NCBI GenBank assembly: GCA_949987565.1
Contig: OX465103.1
Location: forward strand, 26,458,335 to 26,522,334
Direction of reading: 5' to 3'
Source: Luidia sarsii
Taxonomy: Eukaryota; Echinodermata; Asteroidea; Paxillosida; Luidiidae
Length of the DNA stretch: 64,000 nt
Under the pieces are notes generated by a model. The model had not been told where the DNA came from, searched no databases, and saw nothing but the letters and a program-made list of their open reading frames with translations. The position numbers were made by a program, and so were the translations under genes. Position 1 is the first letter of the stretch. The number at the start of each line of letters is the position of its first letter. Shown piece by piece: positions 31,440 to 42,410 of the stretch.

Positions 31440-32905
31440 TGTGAAATTGGAAGGGTGAGATGGTTTGGGAAATTGGAAGGGTGAGATGGTTTGGTAAATA
31501 AGAAGGGTGAGATGGTTTGGGAAATTGGAAGGGTGAGATGGTTTGGGAAATTAGAAGGGTGATACGGTTTGGGAAATTGGAAGGGTGAGATGGTTTGGTA
31601 AATAAGAAGGGTGAGATGGTTTGGGAAATTAGAAGGGTGAGATGGTTTGGGAAATTAGAAGGGTGAGATGGTTTGGGAAATTGGAAGGGTGAGATGGTTT
31701 GGGAAATTAGAAGGGTGAGATGGTTTGGGAAATTAGAAGGGTGAGATGGTTTGGGAAATAAGAAGGGTGATACGGTTTGGGAAATTGGAAGGGTGAGATG
31801 GTTTGGGAAATTGGAAGGGTGAGATGGTTTGGGAAATTGGAAGGGTGAGATGGTTTGGGAAATTGGAAGGGTGAGATGGTTCGGGAAATTGGAAGGGTGA
31901 GATGGTTCGGGAAATTGGAAGGGTGAGATGGTTTGGGAAATTGGAAGGGTGAGATGGTTTGGGAAATTGGAAGGGTGAGATGGTTTGGGAAATTAGAAGG
32001 GTGAGATGGTTTGGGAAATTGGAAGGGTGAGATGGTTCGGGAAATTGGAAGGGTGAGATGGTTTGGGAAATTGGAAGGGTGAGATGGTTTGGGAAATTAG
32101 AAGGGTGAGATGGTTCGGGAAATTGGAAGGGTGAGATGGTTTGGGAAATTGGAAGGGTGAGATGGTTTTGGAAATTAGAAGGGTGAGATGGTTCGGGAAA
32201 TTGGAAGGGTGAGATGGTTTGGGAAATTGGAAGGGTGAGATGGTTTGGGAAATTAGAAGGGTGAGATGGTTTGGGAAATTAGAAGGGTGAGATGGTTTGG
32301 GAAATTGGAAGGGTGAGATGGTTTGGGAAATTAGAAGGGTGAGATGGTTTGGGAAATTAGAAGGGTGAGATGGTTTGGGAAATTGGAAGGGTGAGATGGT
32401 TTGGGAAATTGGAAGGGTGAGATGGTTTGGGAAATTAGAAGGGTGAGATGGTTCGGGAAATTGGAAGGGTGAGATGGTTTGGGAAATTAGAAGGGTGAGA
32501 TGGTTTGGGAAATTAGAAGGGTGAGATGGTTTGGGAAATTAGAAGGGTGAGATGGTTTGGGAAATTGGAAGGGTGAGATGGTTTGGGAAATTGGAAGGGT
32601 GAGATGGTTCGGGAAATTGGAAGGGTGAGATGGTTTGGGAAATTGGAAGGGTGAGATGGTTTGGGAAATTAGAAGGGTGAGATGGTTTGGGAAATTGGAA
32701 GGGTGATACGGTTTGGGAAATTGGAAGGGTGATACGGTTTGGGAAATTGGAAGGGTGAGATGGTTTGGGAAATTGGAAGGGTGAGATGGTTTGGGAAATT
32801 GGAAGGGTGAGATGGTTTGGGAAATTGGAAGGGTGAGATGGTTTGGGAAATTAGAAGGGTGAGATGGTTTGGGAAATTGGAAGGGGAGATGGTTTGGGAT
32901 TTGAA
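31440..32905 (+). repeat. 26-bp minisatellite, about 56 copies
   Basis: Unit GAAATTGGAA-GGGTGAGATG-GTTTGG. Variants at fixed positions (TTGG/TTAG, GGTTTGG/GGTTCGG, GTGAGATGG/GTGATACGG, AAATAAGAAGG) are mixed along the array. There are no spacers, so it is not a CRISPR-like array, and the period is not a multiple of 3. Confidence 0.95.
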
Positions 32906-33365
32906 GGGTTCTAAAGGGAATTGAAGGCCGATAAGGTATGAGCCATCGGACGTACTATCTGCGCGGATCTCCGTGTGGTAGGGAGAATTTTACGAGCGCA
33001 TACTTCCGCTAAACGCCGCTACCATAACACGAGTCCCCCCCCCCCTTTCATCCCTCTCCGCGCTGTCGTCCACCGCGTCGCAATAATTAGAGATGGCAAC
33101 GAATGTCTCCCCCTATCTAGATTGCAATTAAATTTCGCGTCGTCTTAAAATTGATCCGTCGTATCGGAATTTCTGTCCACAAGACCGAGCGGCGGGGGGA
33201 TAATTTCATCCCTTATTAATGATTATTATGAGGAGGGGTTATTTAATTTATTTATTTTTCTTCTCCTCCACTCGATCGCGCGCGGCTGTGCGGTCGGAGT
33301 GCAGGAGTCGATCAGCGTGTGAGTCGACCGGCGACGCCCTGCGTGGAAACTCGCAGTACCAAGAA
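32906..33365. other. Intergenic, no gene seen
   Basis: Unique-looking; nothing was recognised. Confidence 0.35.
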
Positions 33366-33698
33366 TTAAAGCCCCTATATTATACACACACACCATTGGT
33401 ACAGGGCTTAGAAACGCGCCCATACTTTGTCCGATCCAGCGTGTGCATGAAATAACACACCTGTGAATGTTTCAGCTCAATCCGTCAACCATGTCACGCG
33501 AGAAAATGATGAAAACTGGCTCTCTTTTTTATCAAACTGTGTCAGCTTCCAGGATCGTCAAAAAATGTACCTAGCAGAATTTTCAATAGCGCCACTTTGC
33601 GTTTAAACCAGAAAATTGCGAGTAAATCTCGAAACAGTCGTCGGTAATTGCAAATGGACCATGTTGAATCTGTGTAAAATGGTGTGTATAGGGCTTTA
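33366..33698. mobile_element. TTAA-flanked MITE, relative of families M and N
   Basis: 333 bp with TTAA at 33366-33369 and 33695-33698 and inverted ends (AGCCCCTAT...ACACACACCATT against AATGGTGTGTATAGGGCT). The interior shares CACACCTGTGAATGTTTCAG and CAATCCGTCAACCATGTCA with family N/M. Confidence 0.75.
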
Positions 33699-34091
33699 AG
33701 CTGGAAAGCATGCTTTTTTCCAAAAGTCGTTTTAAAACGACCGTCGGAAATTCATAAAAAAATCCAACTTTTCATGAAAATGGCAGCATTCCAAGCGCTA
33801 CAAAAACTCACAGCGTGTCTGATACTGGTATTTACTTCCACTTGAGTAAGTTACTTTGACAACATTTTGTCAGGTCGAAATTTGGATTTGTGCAAATGGT
33901 TTGTAGCGGCTGTAAGCTAAGAGATGTAAAAACAATGCGTTGTTGCCGTCATAGTAAAAGGTAGAGCGGTGATGCTGCCGTGACTCACTGCAGTCTATAT
34001 ACGGTAGTCTTTTTTACAGCATGCAACTGAACGTTATCCATGAAGCAAACTAATAGCCAACTGTGACTGAGAAACAACCTCCCCACGCATT
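33699..34091. other. No gene; remnant of an M/N-type repeat
   Basis: Contains GTCTGATACTGGTATTTAC and AAGTTACTTTGACAACATTT-like words seen in family M. Probably a second, older copy ending near 33920; then unique DNA. Confidence 0.4.
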
Positions 34092-34545
34092 TGTGACCCG
34101 GCACAGCATAATGAGGAATAACCCGCACTTTTGAGATTTTGAGATTTTCTAATGATGTGAAAGAGTATACCGTTAGCTTTCGAATGATATCATATTTATT
34201 TCCGTTGTTGTAAATAGTACAAGGGGACTTCGCTCGTTCATTTGGCACCAGACACAATATAGCTGCACCATTCTAACTCCTCAAAAGCGGCCATTCAAAA
34301 AGGCAGGAGCTTTACATTTTCATGAAAACAGTACACAAACTCTCCCCCGAAATCCTCTGTTTTTAAACATTAAAGAGACGGATTTCGGAAAAATCCTGTG
34401 GACATAACATCCTCCAATACATTAACTTTCCGAATATACAAAAAAGGGATTTTTAATCGAATTGAGAAGATACTTTGACTTCAGGTGTTGTTTACAGGAA
34501 AAGTGTTTTGGTGGGATATTCCTCATGTCGCTGTGCCGGGTCACA
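34092..34545. mobile_element. TGTGACCCGGCAC MITE, long copy
   Basis: Ends TGTGACCCGGCACAGC (34092) and GCTGTGCCGGGTCACA (to 34545). At 454 bp it is longer than the copy at 31062. The right half matches that copy; the left half has extra sequence (GATATCATATTTATTTCCG and TTGGCACCAGACACAAT). Flanking TA is not preserved. Confidence 0.75.
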
Positions 34546-34589
34546 TTTCTCAACAAAAAACTGAACACTTTCGTTTCTAATAATGACTT

Positions 34590-34925
34590 TAAAAAGCTGC
34601 ATTCGCTTTGTGCTGCATCCGAGTTGCTGTAGTGTAGACCAGGTTTACGACAATTTGTTGCTTGCATGTGAATGGAAGCGAGGCTACGGTGTGATCCCTG
34701 GAGATATACAGCAGTTAATGGTTGAATTGCTTCTGACTGACACCCCAATCCTGACAAAGACTATAGTTGACTATTTGGGAAGGCCGCCATCTAGCACAGA
34801 TGGAAGAGCACTCGTACATTAATCCAGAGATTTCAGGTTTAAGTCCTAGTCCAGCCAAAGTTTATCTTTGCCCTTTTACTCAAGTTTTAAAAAAAGTTCC
34901 CAGTCAGTTTTTCCTTTGTTGTTTG
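34590..34925 (+). mobile_element. tRNA-SINE-type repeat, uninterrupted copy
   Basis: Body (GTGATCCCTGGAGATATACA, CAGTTAATGGTTGAATTGC, GACAAAGACTATAG), then GGGAAGGCCGCCATCTAGC, a degenerate pol III head (CAGATGGAAGAGCAC ... GGTTTAAGTCC) and the tail TTCCCAGTCAGTTTTTCC. It gives the order that was interrupted at 17572. Confidence 0.75.
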
Positions 34926-34977
34926 ACAATGATTGAAAAGAGTGATAGGCCCCCCAAAAAATGTTCCAAATGCAAAT

Positions 34978-35077
34978 ATCACAATAATCTTATAGAAGGG
35001 TCCGGCGTTCCGATCCTAGCAGGACCTTCGTCAAAGACCTGCTAGGATCGAAACATCAAGCCCTTCTACATTGTGAT
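34978..35077. repeat. 100-bp palindrome of two GGTCCTGC-type repeats
   Basis: Two copies of the GGTCCTGCTAGGATC motif in head-to-head orientation around TTCGTCAAAG. Outer ends ATCACAAT (34978-34985) and ATTGTGAT (35070-35077) and GAAGGG/CCCTTC pairs are also inverted. Confidence 0.75.
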
Positions 35078-36067
35078 GATTTAACGGAAAACCCTGAATC
35101 ACACTTGTGCCAATGCTAATGTGAGCTTCAACAACTATGCGGCAAATTCAGTTGAATCTTTACATGTGGACGGCCGGACAAACGGACGGACGGACAGACG
35201 GTCGGACGGACGTAACTTCCGCAAAGGCTCGCTGGTCATTGCAATACGCAGCCCGCCATATTATACACGCGCATATGAGTCCGCGTTCCATCCAACGCAG
35301 TCGCATATAATATGGCGACTTCCACCGCCGCGTGTGACACATTGCGATCCCAAATCATCATATGCCATCACCAGCTCTGCTCAGCACAGCTCTCACGTGA
35401 ATAGAAAAAAAATGATAAGGATAACACTAAAAAAAAACTTGCCCGTCTCCTAGCCTCGGGGCACGAAGAGCTTCCACTGGAAAATAATAGCATTTAGACC
35501 TCGTAGGGATAAATCACTCCATAAGCTCGCACAAATGAGGAAGAAATTAATTCGGCCGCACATTCGTATATGCCTGTGTAATGTGTGTGTATGTGTGTGT
35601 GTGTGTGGGTGGGGTTGGGGCGTATGTAGGGGTCGGCGCACGGGGAACGGAGATCGAGGTTAAATATTACAAGTCACCGGGAGTGCACTGTATAAGCGGA
35701 CGGGCGGGCGGGGAGGAGGTTGGGGGGGGGGGGGGATAATGCGAAGCCCGTCGCGTTTGGAAATCCCATCGCCGGCCCCCCTCCCCTCGTTCCATCGCCC
35801 CGCCCACTTTCTCGTCTCTTCTATAATATACTGCAGTGAGGCAAAGAGTACACGTACATGACTCGCGTATACCCTGCCCTCCTTTCATGATGCATGCGAA
35901 ATAGCCCGCCAAATCACGACGAGTCTGTGTCCGACAGCCAGATAAGATAGTGAAGGAGGGGGAGGGGGAGAGAAGGGAATTGACACAGTGGGAATATTGC
36001 GAGTCGATGGCGAACAGCGAAGGAACATCTACAGTCTGTGCACGACTCCTCGCTCCCCTCTCGCAGG
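35078..36067. other. Intergenic, no gene; small repeats
   Basis: CGGA-rich patch at 35173-35212. 12-bp inverted pair CGCCATATTATA / TATAATATGGCG (35254-35265, 35306-35317). (TG)n at about 35581-35607. G run at about 35724-35735. No coding exon. Confidence 0.45.
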
Positions 36068-36294
36068 CCGCTTACGGAATGAAAGGCTTCACAGGCTCGG
36101 GCTCGGGTCTCCGTCTGACAAAAACCTGAACAATCCAAGTCGTGGTTTGTTTCCGAATTGGAAGGTTTTGTTGGCTTGATAGGTATACTGAGTAGTCACC
36201 GAGACACTGTTGCCAAACGCTTGTTTTTTAGATGCCTGTGATATAATAACGAGTCAGATTTTTACCGAAGCCTAAGCCTTCATTTCGTAAACGG
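36068..36294. mobile_element. GGCTTAGGC-type TIR element, copy 2
   Basis: Left end CCGCTTACGGAATGAAAGGC and right end GCCTTCATTTCGTAAACGGG are inverted. CGTCTGACAAAAACCTG and GATGCCTGTGATATAATAAC are shared in reverse with 19127-19344. Confidence 0.65.
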
Positions 36295-36380
36295 GTATAA
36301 TCCCCATGAGAGGAGACGTCACACAGTAACACTTATTTATCCGTTCAATCATTGTAGACCTCTATTAAATGCATGGAGGT
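36295..36380. other. No gene seen
   Basis: Short linker between two elements. Confidence 0.3.
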
Positions 36381-37138
36381 TTAAAGGCCCTATACAACAT
36401 TGGTATACAGTCAAAGAGATTGCCACAGTTTGTGTGTTCAACCATTAAACATTCCAAAAAAGAAATCCTGCGAAGGTTTTAGCTCCAATGGTAATCCGAG
36501 ACGGAAGAAAAGGGCAAAACAACTGTCACTGTTTTTCGCACCGTTCAAAAAGTTTATAACTTGAGAGTAATAAACTATTTGTCGATGATTGAGTGAAGAT
36601 TTCTAGGGACGTACAGCATTACAGACCGTAAGATTTCAACATGAGGATTCTATCATGACCATCTACAAACTGTGTAAATTAGAGGGAAATCTGTCTCCTC
36701 AGGTCTTTATAAACGACCCGACACACAAACAAACAAACGGTGTCAAAAGTGTCGTCCGAAAAAGAGTGCTGAGAAAAAGCGTCTGCCGACGGAAGCTTAA
36801 AGGCCAATACAACATTGGGAAGATCGGAAAACATCGATGTGCACAGATTTCCTTCTAATTTACACAGTTTGTAGATGGTCAAAGTAGAGTCCTCACGTTG
36901 AATTCTTACGGTCTAGGATGCTGTAATTCCCGAGAAATCTTCACTCAAACATCGAAAAATAGTTTATTACTATTTCTAACACTATACAGGCCGGTGCGAA
37001 AACCGTGATCTTTTCCCGACTTTCTCAGATTACCATTTTGCAGGATTTCTTGTGTGGAATTTTTCAATGGTTTAACAGGCAAACTGTGGCAATCTTCTCA
37101 CCTTTACCAATGTTGCATAAAGGGGGCCTTTGATTTAA
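36381..37138. mobile_element. Compound TTAA-flanked MITE, family N
   Basis: Outer ends TTAAAGGCCCTATACAACAT (36381) and ACCAATGTTGCATAAAGGGG (about 37105-37124) with TTAA at 37135. A second internal start, TTAAAGGCCAATACAACATT, lies at 36797. CAAACTGTGTAAATTAGAGG occurs in both orientations (36664 and about 36850), so two elements are nested or joined. Confidence 0.6.
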
Positions 37139-37810
37139 TGTGACCGTCCAACTCGTCCGCGTTTCCGAAATAAATTATCGTTAGAAGACGGTTTAGAACA
37201 CACTGGCATTTCGGACGCGCTTCCCGCATGGAAAGCGGGATCATGGTAGACGTCTTTCCATGACGTCACCTCTTCGCGAAGACGTCTCCGTCCCCGACCC
37301 AGCTATAACTTGGACAGCACGGGGCGTCCCTTCTTCCCGTGACATCTCGTCTCGGACACGCAGATATGCATGACGCGGCAAATGTATGTAAAAGCACTTC
37401 CGTAAAGTGCCTTAACGCGTGTCGTTATCAGAAGTGTTATCGCAGAAATGTTGAGGAGTTTGTGTCCGAATGCGACCGAGCAACAGCTGCACGGGTTGAT
37501 AATCCGACCAAGGGTGCGACCAATAGATGTCACTGGACCATCCTTGATCACATCGTCTGTTAAAATGTTGGCAAACATTTTTACAGTTCATATAAATTAT
37601 AGGCCTTCATGGGGTCGCCCCATTATAGAATTGATATAAATTTCGTTTACTTTCCTTGGAAAGTATTGACGTTTTCTCGTAATTGAATGAAGGCTTGTAT
37701 GACTCTATGACTTCGATTATCGCCGCACGTGGGTGGTCTGCCGATTGCCTGCCGAGAAAAAAAATGTGCAGGCAGTTCGGGCAGCTCTTTTTGGAATGTT
37801 TAATGGATTT
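37139..37810. other. Intergenic, no gene seen
   Basis: Contains several GACGTC/GACGTCTCC words near 37245-37290 but no clear promoter or exon. Confidence 0.4.
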
Positions 37811-38106
37811 TAGCCCTTTTCACACTACTGGGCGAATCCCAGGGGATTTGATTACCCACCAACACCCCCGCAACCATTCACACTGGACCCCTTTGGAAAC
37901 TCCCGGGGACCCTATTTCCCCCGTGGAAATCGTAAAACCCCGGGGTTTTCTCCTTCTACCCTACCCCCGAGCAGGGGTAAAAAAAAGAATTCCCCGGGGA
38001 AAAGCTAATCCACGGGGATTTCTTCGGTAGTGTGAACAGACAGACCGAAATCCTCGGGGAATTTTCGAGAAATCCCCGGGTATTTCGTCTAGTGTGAAAG
38101 CCCCTA
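37811..38106. mobile_element. Inverted-repeat element with internal CCCCGGGG palindromes
   Basis: Ends TAGCCCTTTTCACACTAC (37811) and AGTGTGAAAGCCCCTA (to 38106) are imperfect inverted repeats. The inside is packed with short palindromic words (CCCGGGGA, AATCCCCGGG, GGGGATT), a layout of subterminal repeats seen in several DNA transposons. No ORF of note. Confidence 0.65.
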
Positions 38107-38130
38107 AGCTGTGGCAATCGTTTGACATTT

Positions 38131-38509
38131 ACCAATGTTGTATTGGGGCTTCGAGGTCAAAGAATAGCATCCCTACGTTGTCTGATCCAACATATGCATG
38201 AAATAGCACATCTGTGAAAATTTCAGCTCAATCCGCCAACCGAGTCTCGAGAAAATCGTGAAAACCGCTTCATTATTTTGTTTCGCGAATTTTCGCAGCA
38301 TTCACCGCCGTACTGTTCCGAAAAATAGTTTAGATCTCGGTGAGACGTAAACTATTCCTTTTACTCATTTCTCCCAAAATACAACATTTTAGGCAGAAAT
38401 ATTTCAGTGAGAAGTCTCTACTATTACTATCTTCAAACTGTATAAGTTTCATGTAAGTCTGTGAACATTTCTGTTTTTCGATCTTACCAATGTTGCGTAG
38501 GGGCTTTAA
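38131..38509 (+). mobile_element. TTAA-flanked MITE family N, copy
   Basis: Starts after an ACCAATGTTGTATTGGGG remnant. Contains GAGGTCAAAGAATAGCATCC, GATCCAACATATGCATG, AATCCGCCAACCGAGTC and ends ACCAATGTTGCGTAGGGGC-TTTAA (38509). Confidence 0.65.
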
Positions 38510-39305
38510 ACAAGACTAATAACGTCAACACAGACGAACAAATACAACGAGCAAACAGAACAAAAAATTGTGATGAAAAAGGGGAGCTGTAAGACTGTTT
38601 AAGCCTGTTTCTGGCTACCAACAGTGTTCCTCTTTCTCAAGGTATCAACACCATCACCTTCTCCAATACAGGCCGAATATTCCAACCAGCCCCCCCCCCC
38701 CCATCCCACCATAGCCCTAACCTCCCTCCTTCCAACCCCTCTTAATATTTAGACACGACGGAGGGTGTGTAATTATTAAAACATTACTGAATTTCTTCCC
38801 TAGCAGTGCAAAAAAAAAGATTCCTCTCCCCACCCCAACCCCGTCCATCTCTTTGTATCTCATTGTGAAGGGCTTGCTCTTCTTTTCTTTTCTTTTTTTG
38901 GGGGGGGGGGGTACGGGCGGGTGCATCCCTGATAAATGACACCAAGATCGAAGGGACAGGACGAGATAAGACAGAGGACGTTGACAAATATTACATTTTT
39001 CAAGAATTAAAATAAATGCCTCCTTTGGGTCCATAAAGGGCCACCGTCGTTTTACAGCGCGCAGTCGCACATCCTGCATTCCCTCACAGCCTGGCAATAC
39101 GCGTGAGATTATTGTAAAATAAAATAAATGTCTCATCTCTCCCAATCCTCGCATCTACCCTCCGTGCCTGACCCCCCACCCTACCCTCTCTCCCTCAACA
39201 CCGCCACGGCATGATTATTCATGGTTCTTTCTCGCTCATATCCATGCGGCCGGTAGTGCCTGCCTGCCTAGATGAGCGCTGGACCGCTGTTGCTGTACGA
39301 GGAAG
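38510..39305. other. Intergenic, no gene seen
   Basis: C run at about 38689-38702 and G run at about 38900-38911; otherwise unique-looking, with no coding signature. Confidence 0.4.
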
Positions 39306-40085
39306 GGCGGGGAGGGGAGGGGGAGAGGGCAGAGGGCAGAGGGCAGAGGGCAGAGGGGGAAGGGGAGGAGAGGAGAGGAGAGGAGAGGAGAGGAGAGGAG
39401 AGGAGAGGAGAGGAGAGGAGAGGAGAGGAGAGGAGAGGAGAGGAGAGGAGAGGAGAGGAGAGGAGAGGAGAGGAGAGGAGAGGAGAGGAGAGGAGAGGAG
39501 AGGAGAGGAGAGGAGAGGAGAGGAGAGGAGAGGAGAGGAGAGGAGAGGAGAGGAGAGGAGAGGAGAGGAGAGGACGGGAGGGAAGGGAAGGGAAGGGAAG
39601 GGAAGGGAAGGGAAGGGAAGGGAAGGGAAGGGAAGGGAAGGGAAGGGAAGGGAAGGGAAGGGAAGGGAAGGGAAGGGAAGGGAAGGGAAGGGAAGGGAAG
39701 GAAAGGGAAGGGAGGGGTGAGGTGAGGTGAGGGGAGGGGTGAGGGGAGGGGAGTTAAGGGGAGGGAAGGAAATGGAAGGGAAGAAGGGAAGGAAATGGAA
39801 GGGAAGTGAAGGGAAGGGAAGGGTAGGGAAGGGAAGGGAAGGGAAGGGAAGGGAAGGGAAGGGAAGGGAAGGGAAGGGAAGGGAAGGGAAGGGAAGGGAA
39901 GGAAATAAAAGGAAAGGAAAGGGAAGGGAAGGGAAGGGACGGGAAGAGAAGGGAAGGGACGGGAAGAGAAGGAAATGAAAGGGAAGGGAAGGAAATAAAA
40001 GGAAAGGGAAGGGAAGGGAAGAAGGGAAGGGAAGAAGGGAAGGGAAGGGAAGAAGGGAAGGGAAGAAGGGAAGGGAAGGGAACTC
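39306..40085 (+). repeat. Pentanucleotide purine array (AGGAG)n then (GGGAA)n
   Basis: (AGGAG)n about 39365-39575, (GGGAA)n about 39580-39715, a GGTGA patch, then a second (GGGAA)n with GGAAAT interruptions to about 40085. Nearly pure purine on the plus strand. Long open frames on both strands (up to about 390 codons) are artefacts. Confidence 0.95.
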
Positions 40086-41575
40086 GGAAGGAGAGGGGAC
40101 GGGACGGCAGTGGAGGGGGGAATGAGGTGGCAGGTGGGTCCCACGGACAGGGGACGGACATGAGGCAGAGGATGGACTGTGAGTTGCTGCTCCACATTCG
40201 CACTCAGCATCTCCGTCCGGCTCCGGTCATCGCCAAACCCTGCCCGGCACGCCCGCACCCACCCCGAGCATGATGTAAGACGGAAATTAATCAAAGAGTT
40301 GTGAGCGGGTAGGGAGGAAAGGGAAAAAAAGGGATAGCTTAATGAAGGGCGATAGTATTGATGCAAAGTCGGTTTAGACACGTTTCGCCCACTGCACCCG
40401 ATTAGCAGTGCGTGACACACAGACAGAGAAATATAAAGACAAAAAAGGGCATCCTTATTGTCTTTCCCGACAGTCGTGTGACGCGAGGTCTACGCACTGT
40501 GTCCAAGTCAGCAGTGGGTATACACTAATTTAACAGTTGGATTTATGGTAGGGAAACTGGCGCTTGTTTTATACAGCCGCGGCATCCCCCGGGAGACGAG
40601 GCAAGTGACGGGACGTCCAGGCGTATGATTATCGTACTGAGTGTCGTATGGCTTGGGTGCACGCTATATATATATATATTTTTTGGTATAATGTGCTCCG
40701 TGCCATAAGCGTATCCGGTCGGTCTTGTGCGACACAAGCTGCATGCAGTGCAGTGTGAGCGTTATGCACGCACGCAGACTCCGTCTCGTATTGCACGCTA
40801 CACATACTGCATACCCGTACGTATAGATGCGACAACAGACACAAAATATTATTTGGGCTGAGCTCAGTGCACTGGCTATTTCTCATCCGGGTGCCATTTC
40901 TCTCTTTTTTTTTATCTAGCACGAAACAGGGAGTATGATTGTATCTCTGTAACAGGGTGCTTTCGTTCGCCGTTCGACACCTCCCTCCACTCTGTACCCC
41001 TGACCCTCAACCCCCCTCCCCCCTTCCTCGATTTGTTTTAATCGTCCGACCGTCGGAATTAGCATAAAAAAGACCCGTTCAGTTCGGGACGCACACCGCG
41101 TTGGGAATGAATATCCACGCGGGCCGTATCCCGGCCTCGCACGCATTGAAAAGCAAGAACGCGTGCCGAAGATTTCTCCACCCATCAATGTGCACATTCG
41201 CGCTACATTCAGAGTCATTAATATTCCGTCAGACGCGGCACTGCTTCAGAAAAAAAAAACGGTCGTTGTTTTCCCTTCTCTCTTTCTTTCGCACCTGTGA
41301 GGCATTTCGAGGAGATTTTTTGTGTCTTTCTTGTTAAAGGGAGACTGCAAGATACGCGAGGTTTACCCAATAATGCAGTCTACGTTCGAGTCACTAAAGC
41401 TACATGGATTTATTTATTTTTTTGGTACATCGTCGTCACCTCTCTCAAAGTAGGCCTCACGACGAACACGTTCCTGCTTGGGTTCGCTGAAGCTCAGATT
41501 TATTTATGTTTTTGTGTGCGCGCGTCCAGGACTGTTCCCTTTTCTTGGAAGGAAGGGTGGACTATCGACACTTGA
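40086..41575. other. Intergenic, no gene seen
   Basis: (TA)n at about 40666-40679. GC-richer near 40200-40270 and 41090-41160. No exon or RNA gene was recognised. Confidence 0.4.
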
Positions 41576-42410
41576 CTATAGGGGAAGGGGAGAGGGAGGG
41601 GGGAGAGGATGGGAGGGGAGGGGGGTGGAGGGGAGAGGGAGGGAGGGGGGCAGATAAGGGGTTCGTCGTGGGGGTTGATAGGGGGGCCGCGTAGCTCGTC
41701 GGGCGATGCAGAGATGTGGGGGTGTGAGAAGGGGAAAGATGCATACGGAGTATACGGGGGATATTGAGGGAGGAGGATGGGGCCCTGGTTGGGGGAAGGG
41801 AGGGGGTAGGAGAAGGGGCGATGAGGCGAACACATGACTCCACAAACGCTGAATAGAAATTGCAGGGTGTTTCGTTGAGAGAGAGGGAGAGATTAAAGTG
41901 AGAGGGAGAGAGAGAGGGGGAGGTGGAGGGGGAGAGAGAGGTGGAGAGAGAGATGGAGATAGAGGTGGAGAGAGAGGTGGAGAGAGATGTAGAGAGAGAG
42001 AGAGGTGGGGAAGAGAGAGGGGAGAGAGAGGGGTGAACACAGAGGTGGAGACAGATGTGGGGAGAGAGAGGGAGAGAGGGAGATGGATCAAGAGGTGGAG
42101 AGATACGGGGAGAGGGGAGAACAGAGAGAGGACAGAACAGAGAGAGAGGACAGAGAGGGAGGGGAGAAAAGGGAAATGAAAGCGAGGGCTGAGAGGGAGA
42201 GGGAGAGAGACAGAGATAGAGACACACACAAGCAGACAGACATACAGACAGACAGGGGCAGAGAGAGAGAGAATGAGGGCGAGGGAGAAAAGACAGAGAG
42301 GACAGAGATGGGGAAAGAGAGAGTGGAGGGGAAGAGGGAGAGGGGAGACAGACAGATAGAGACTGCGAAAGCCAGAGAGACTGAGAGAAAGACGGAGTGA
42401 GGTTGCGACA
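41576..42410 (+). repeat. GA-rich purine tract
   Basis: GGGGAGAGGGA-type sequence at 41580-41660, unique DNA to about 41870, then GAGAGAGGTGGAGA units to about 42080 and degenerate GAGAGACAGA to 42410. Confidence 0.8.

Noticed and set aside
31440..32905. CRISPR-like regular repeat
   Set aside because: The 26-bp units are directly abutting with no spacers and the genome is eukaryotic.
39236..40420. 390-codon Pro/Ser/Leu frame on the minus strand
   Set aside because: The 5-bp (AGGAG/GGGAA) array reads as a repeating Pro/Ser/Leu string in all frames.
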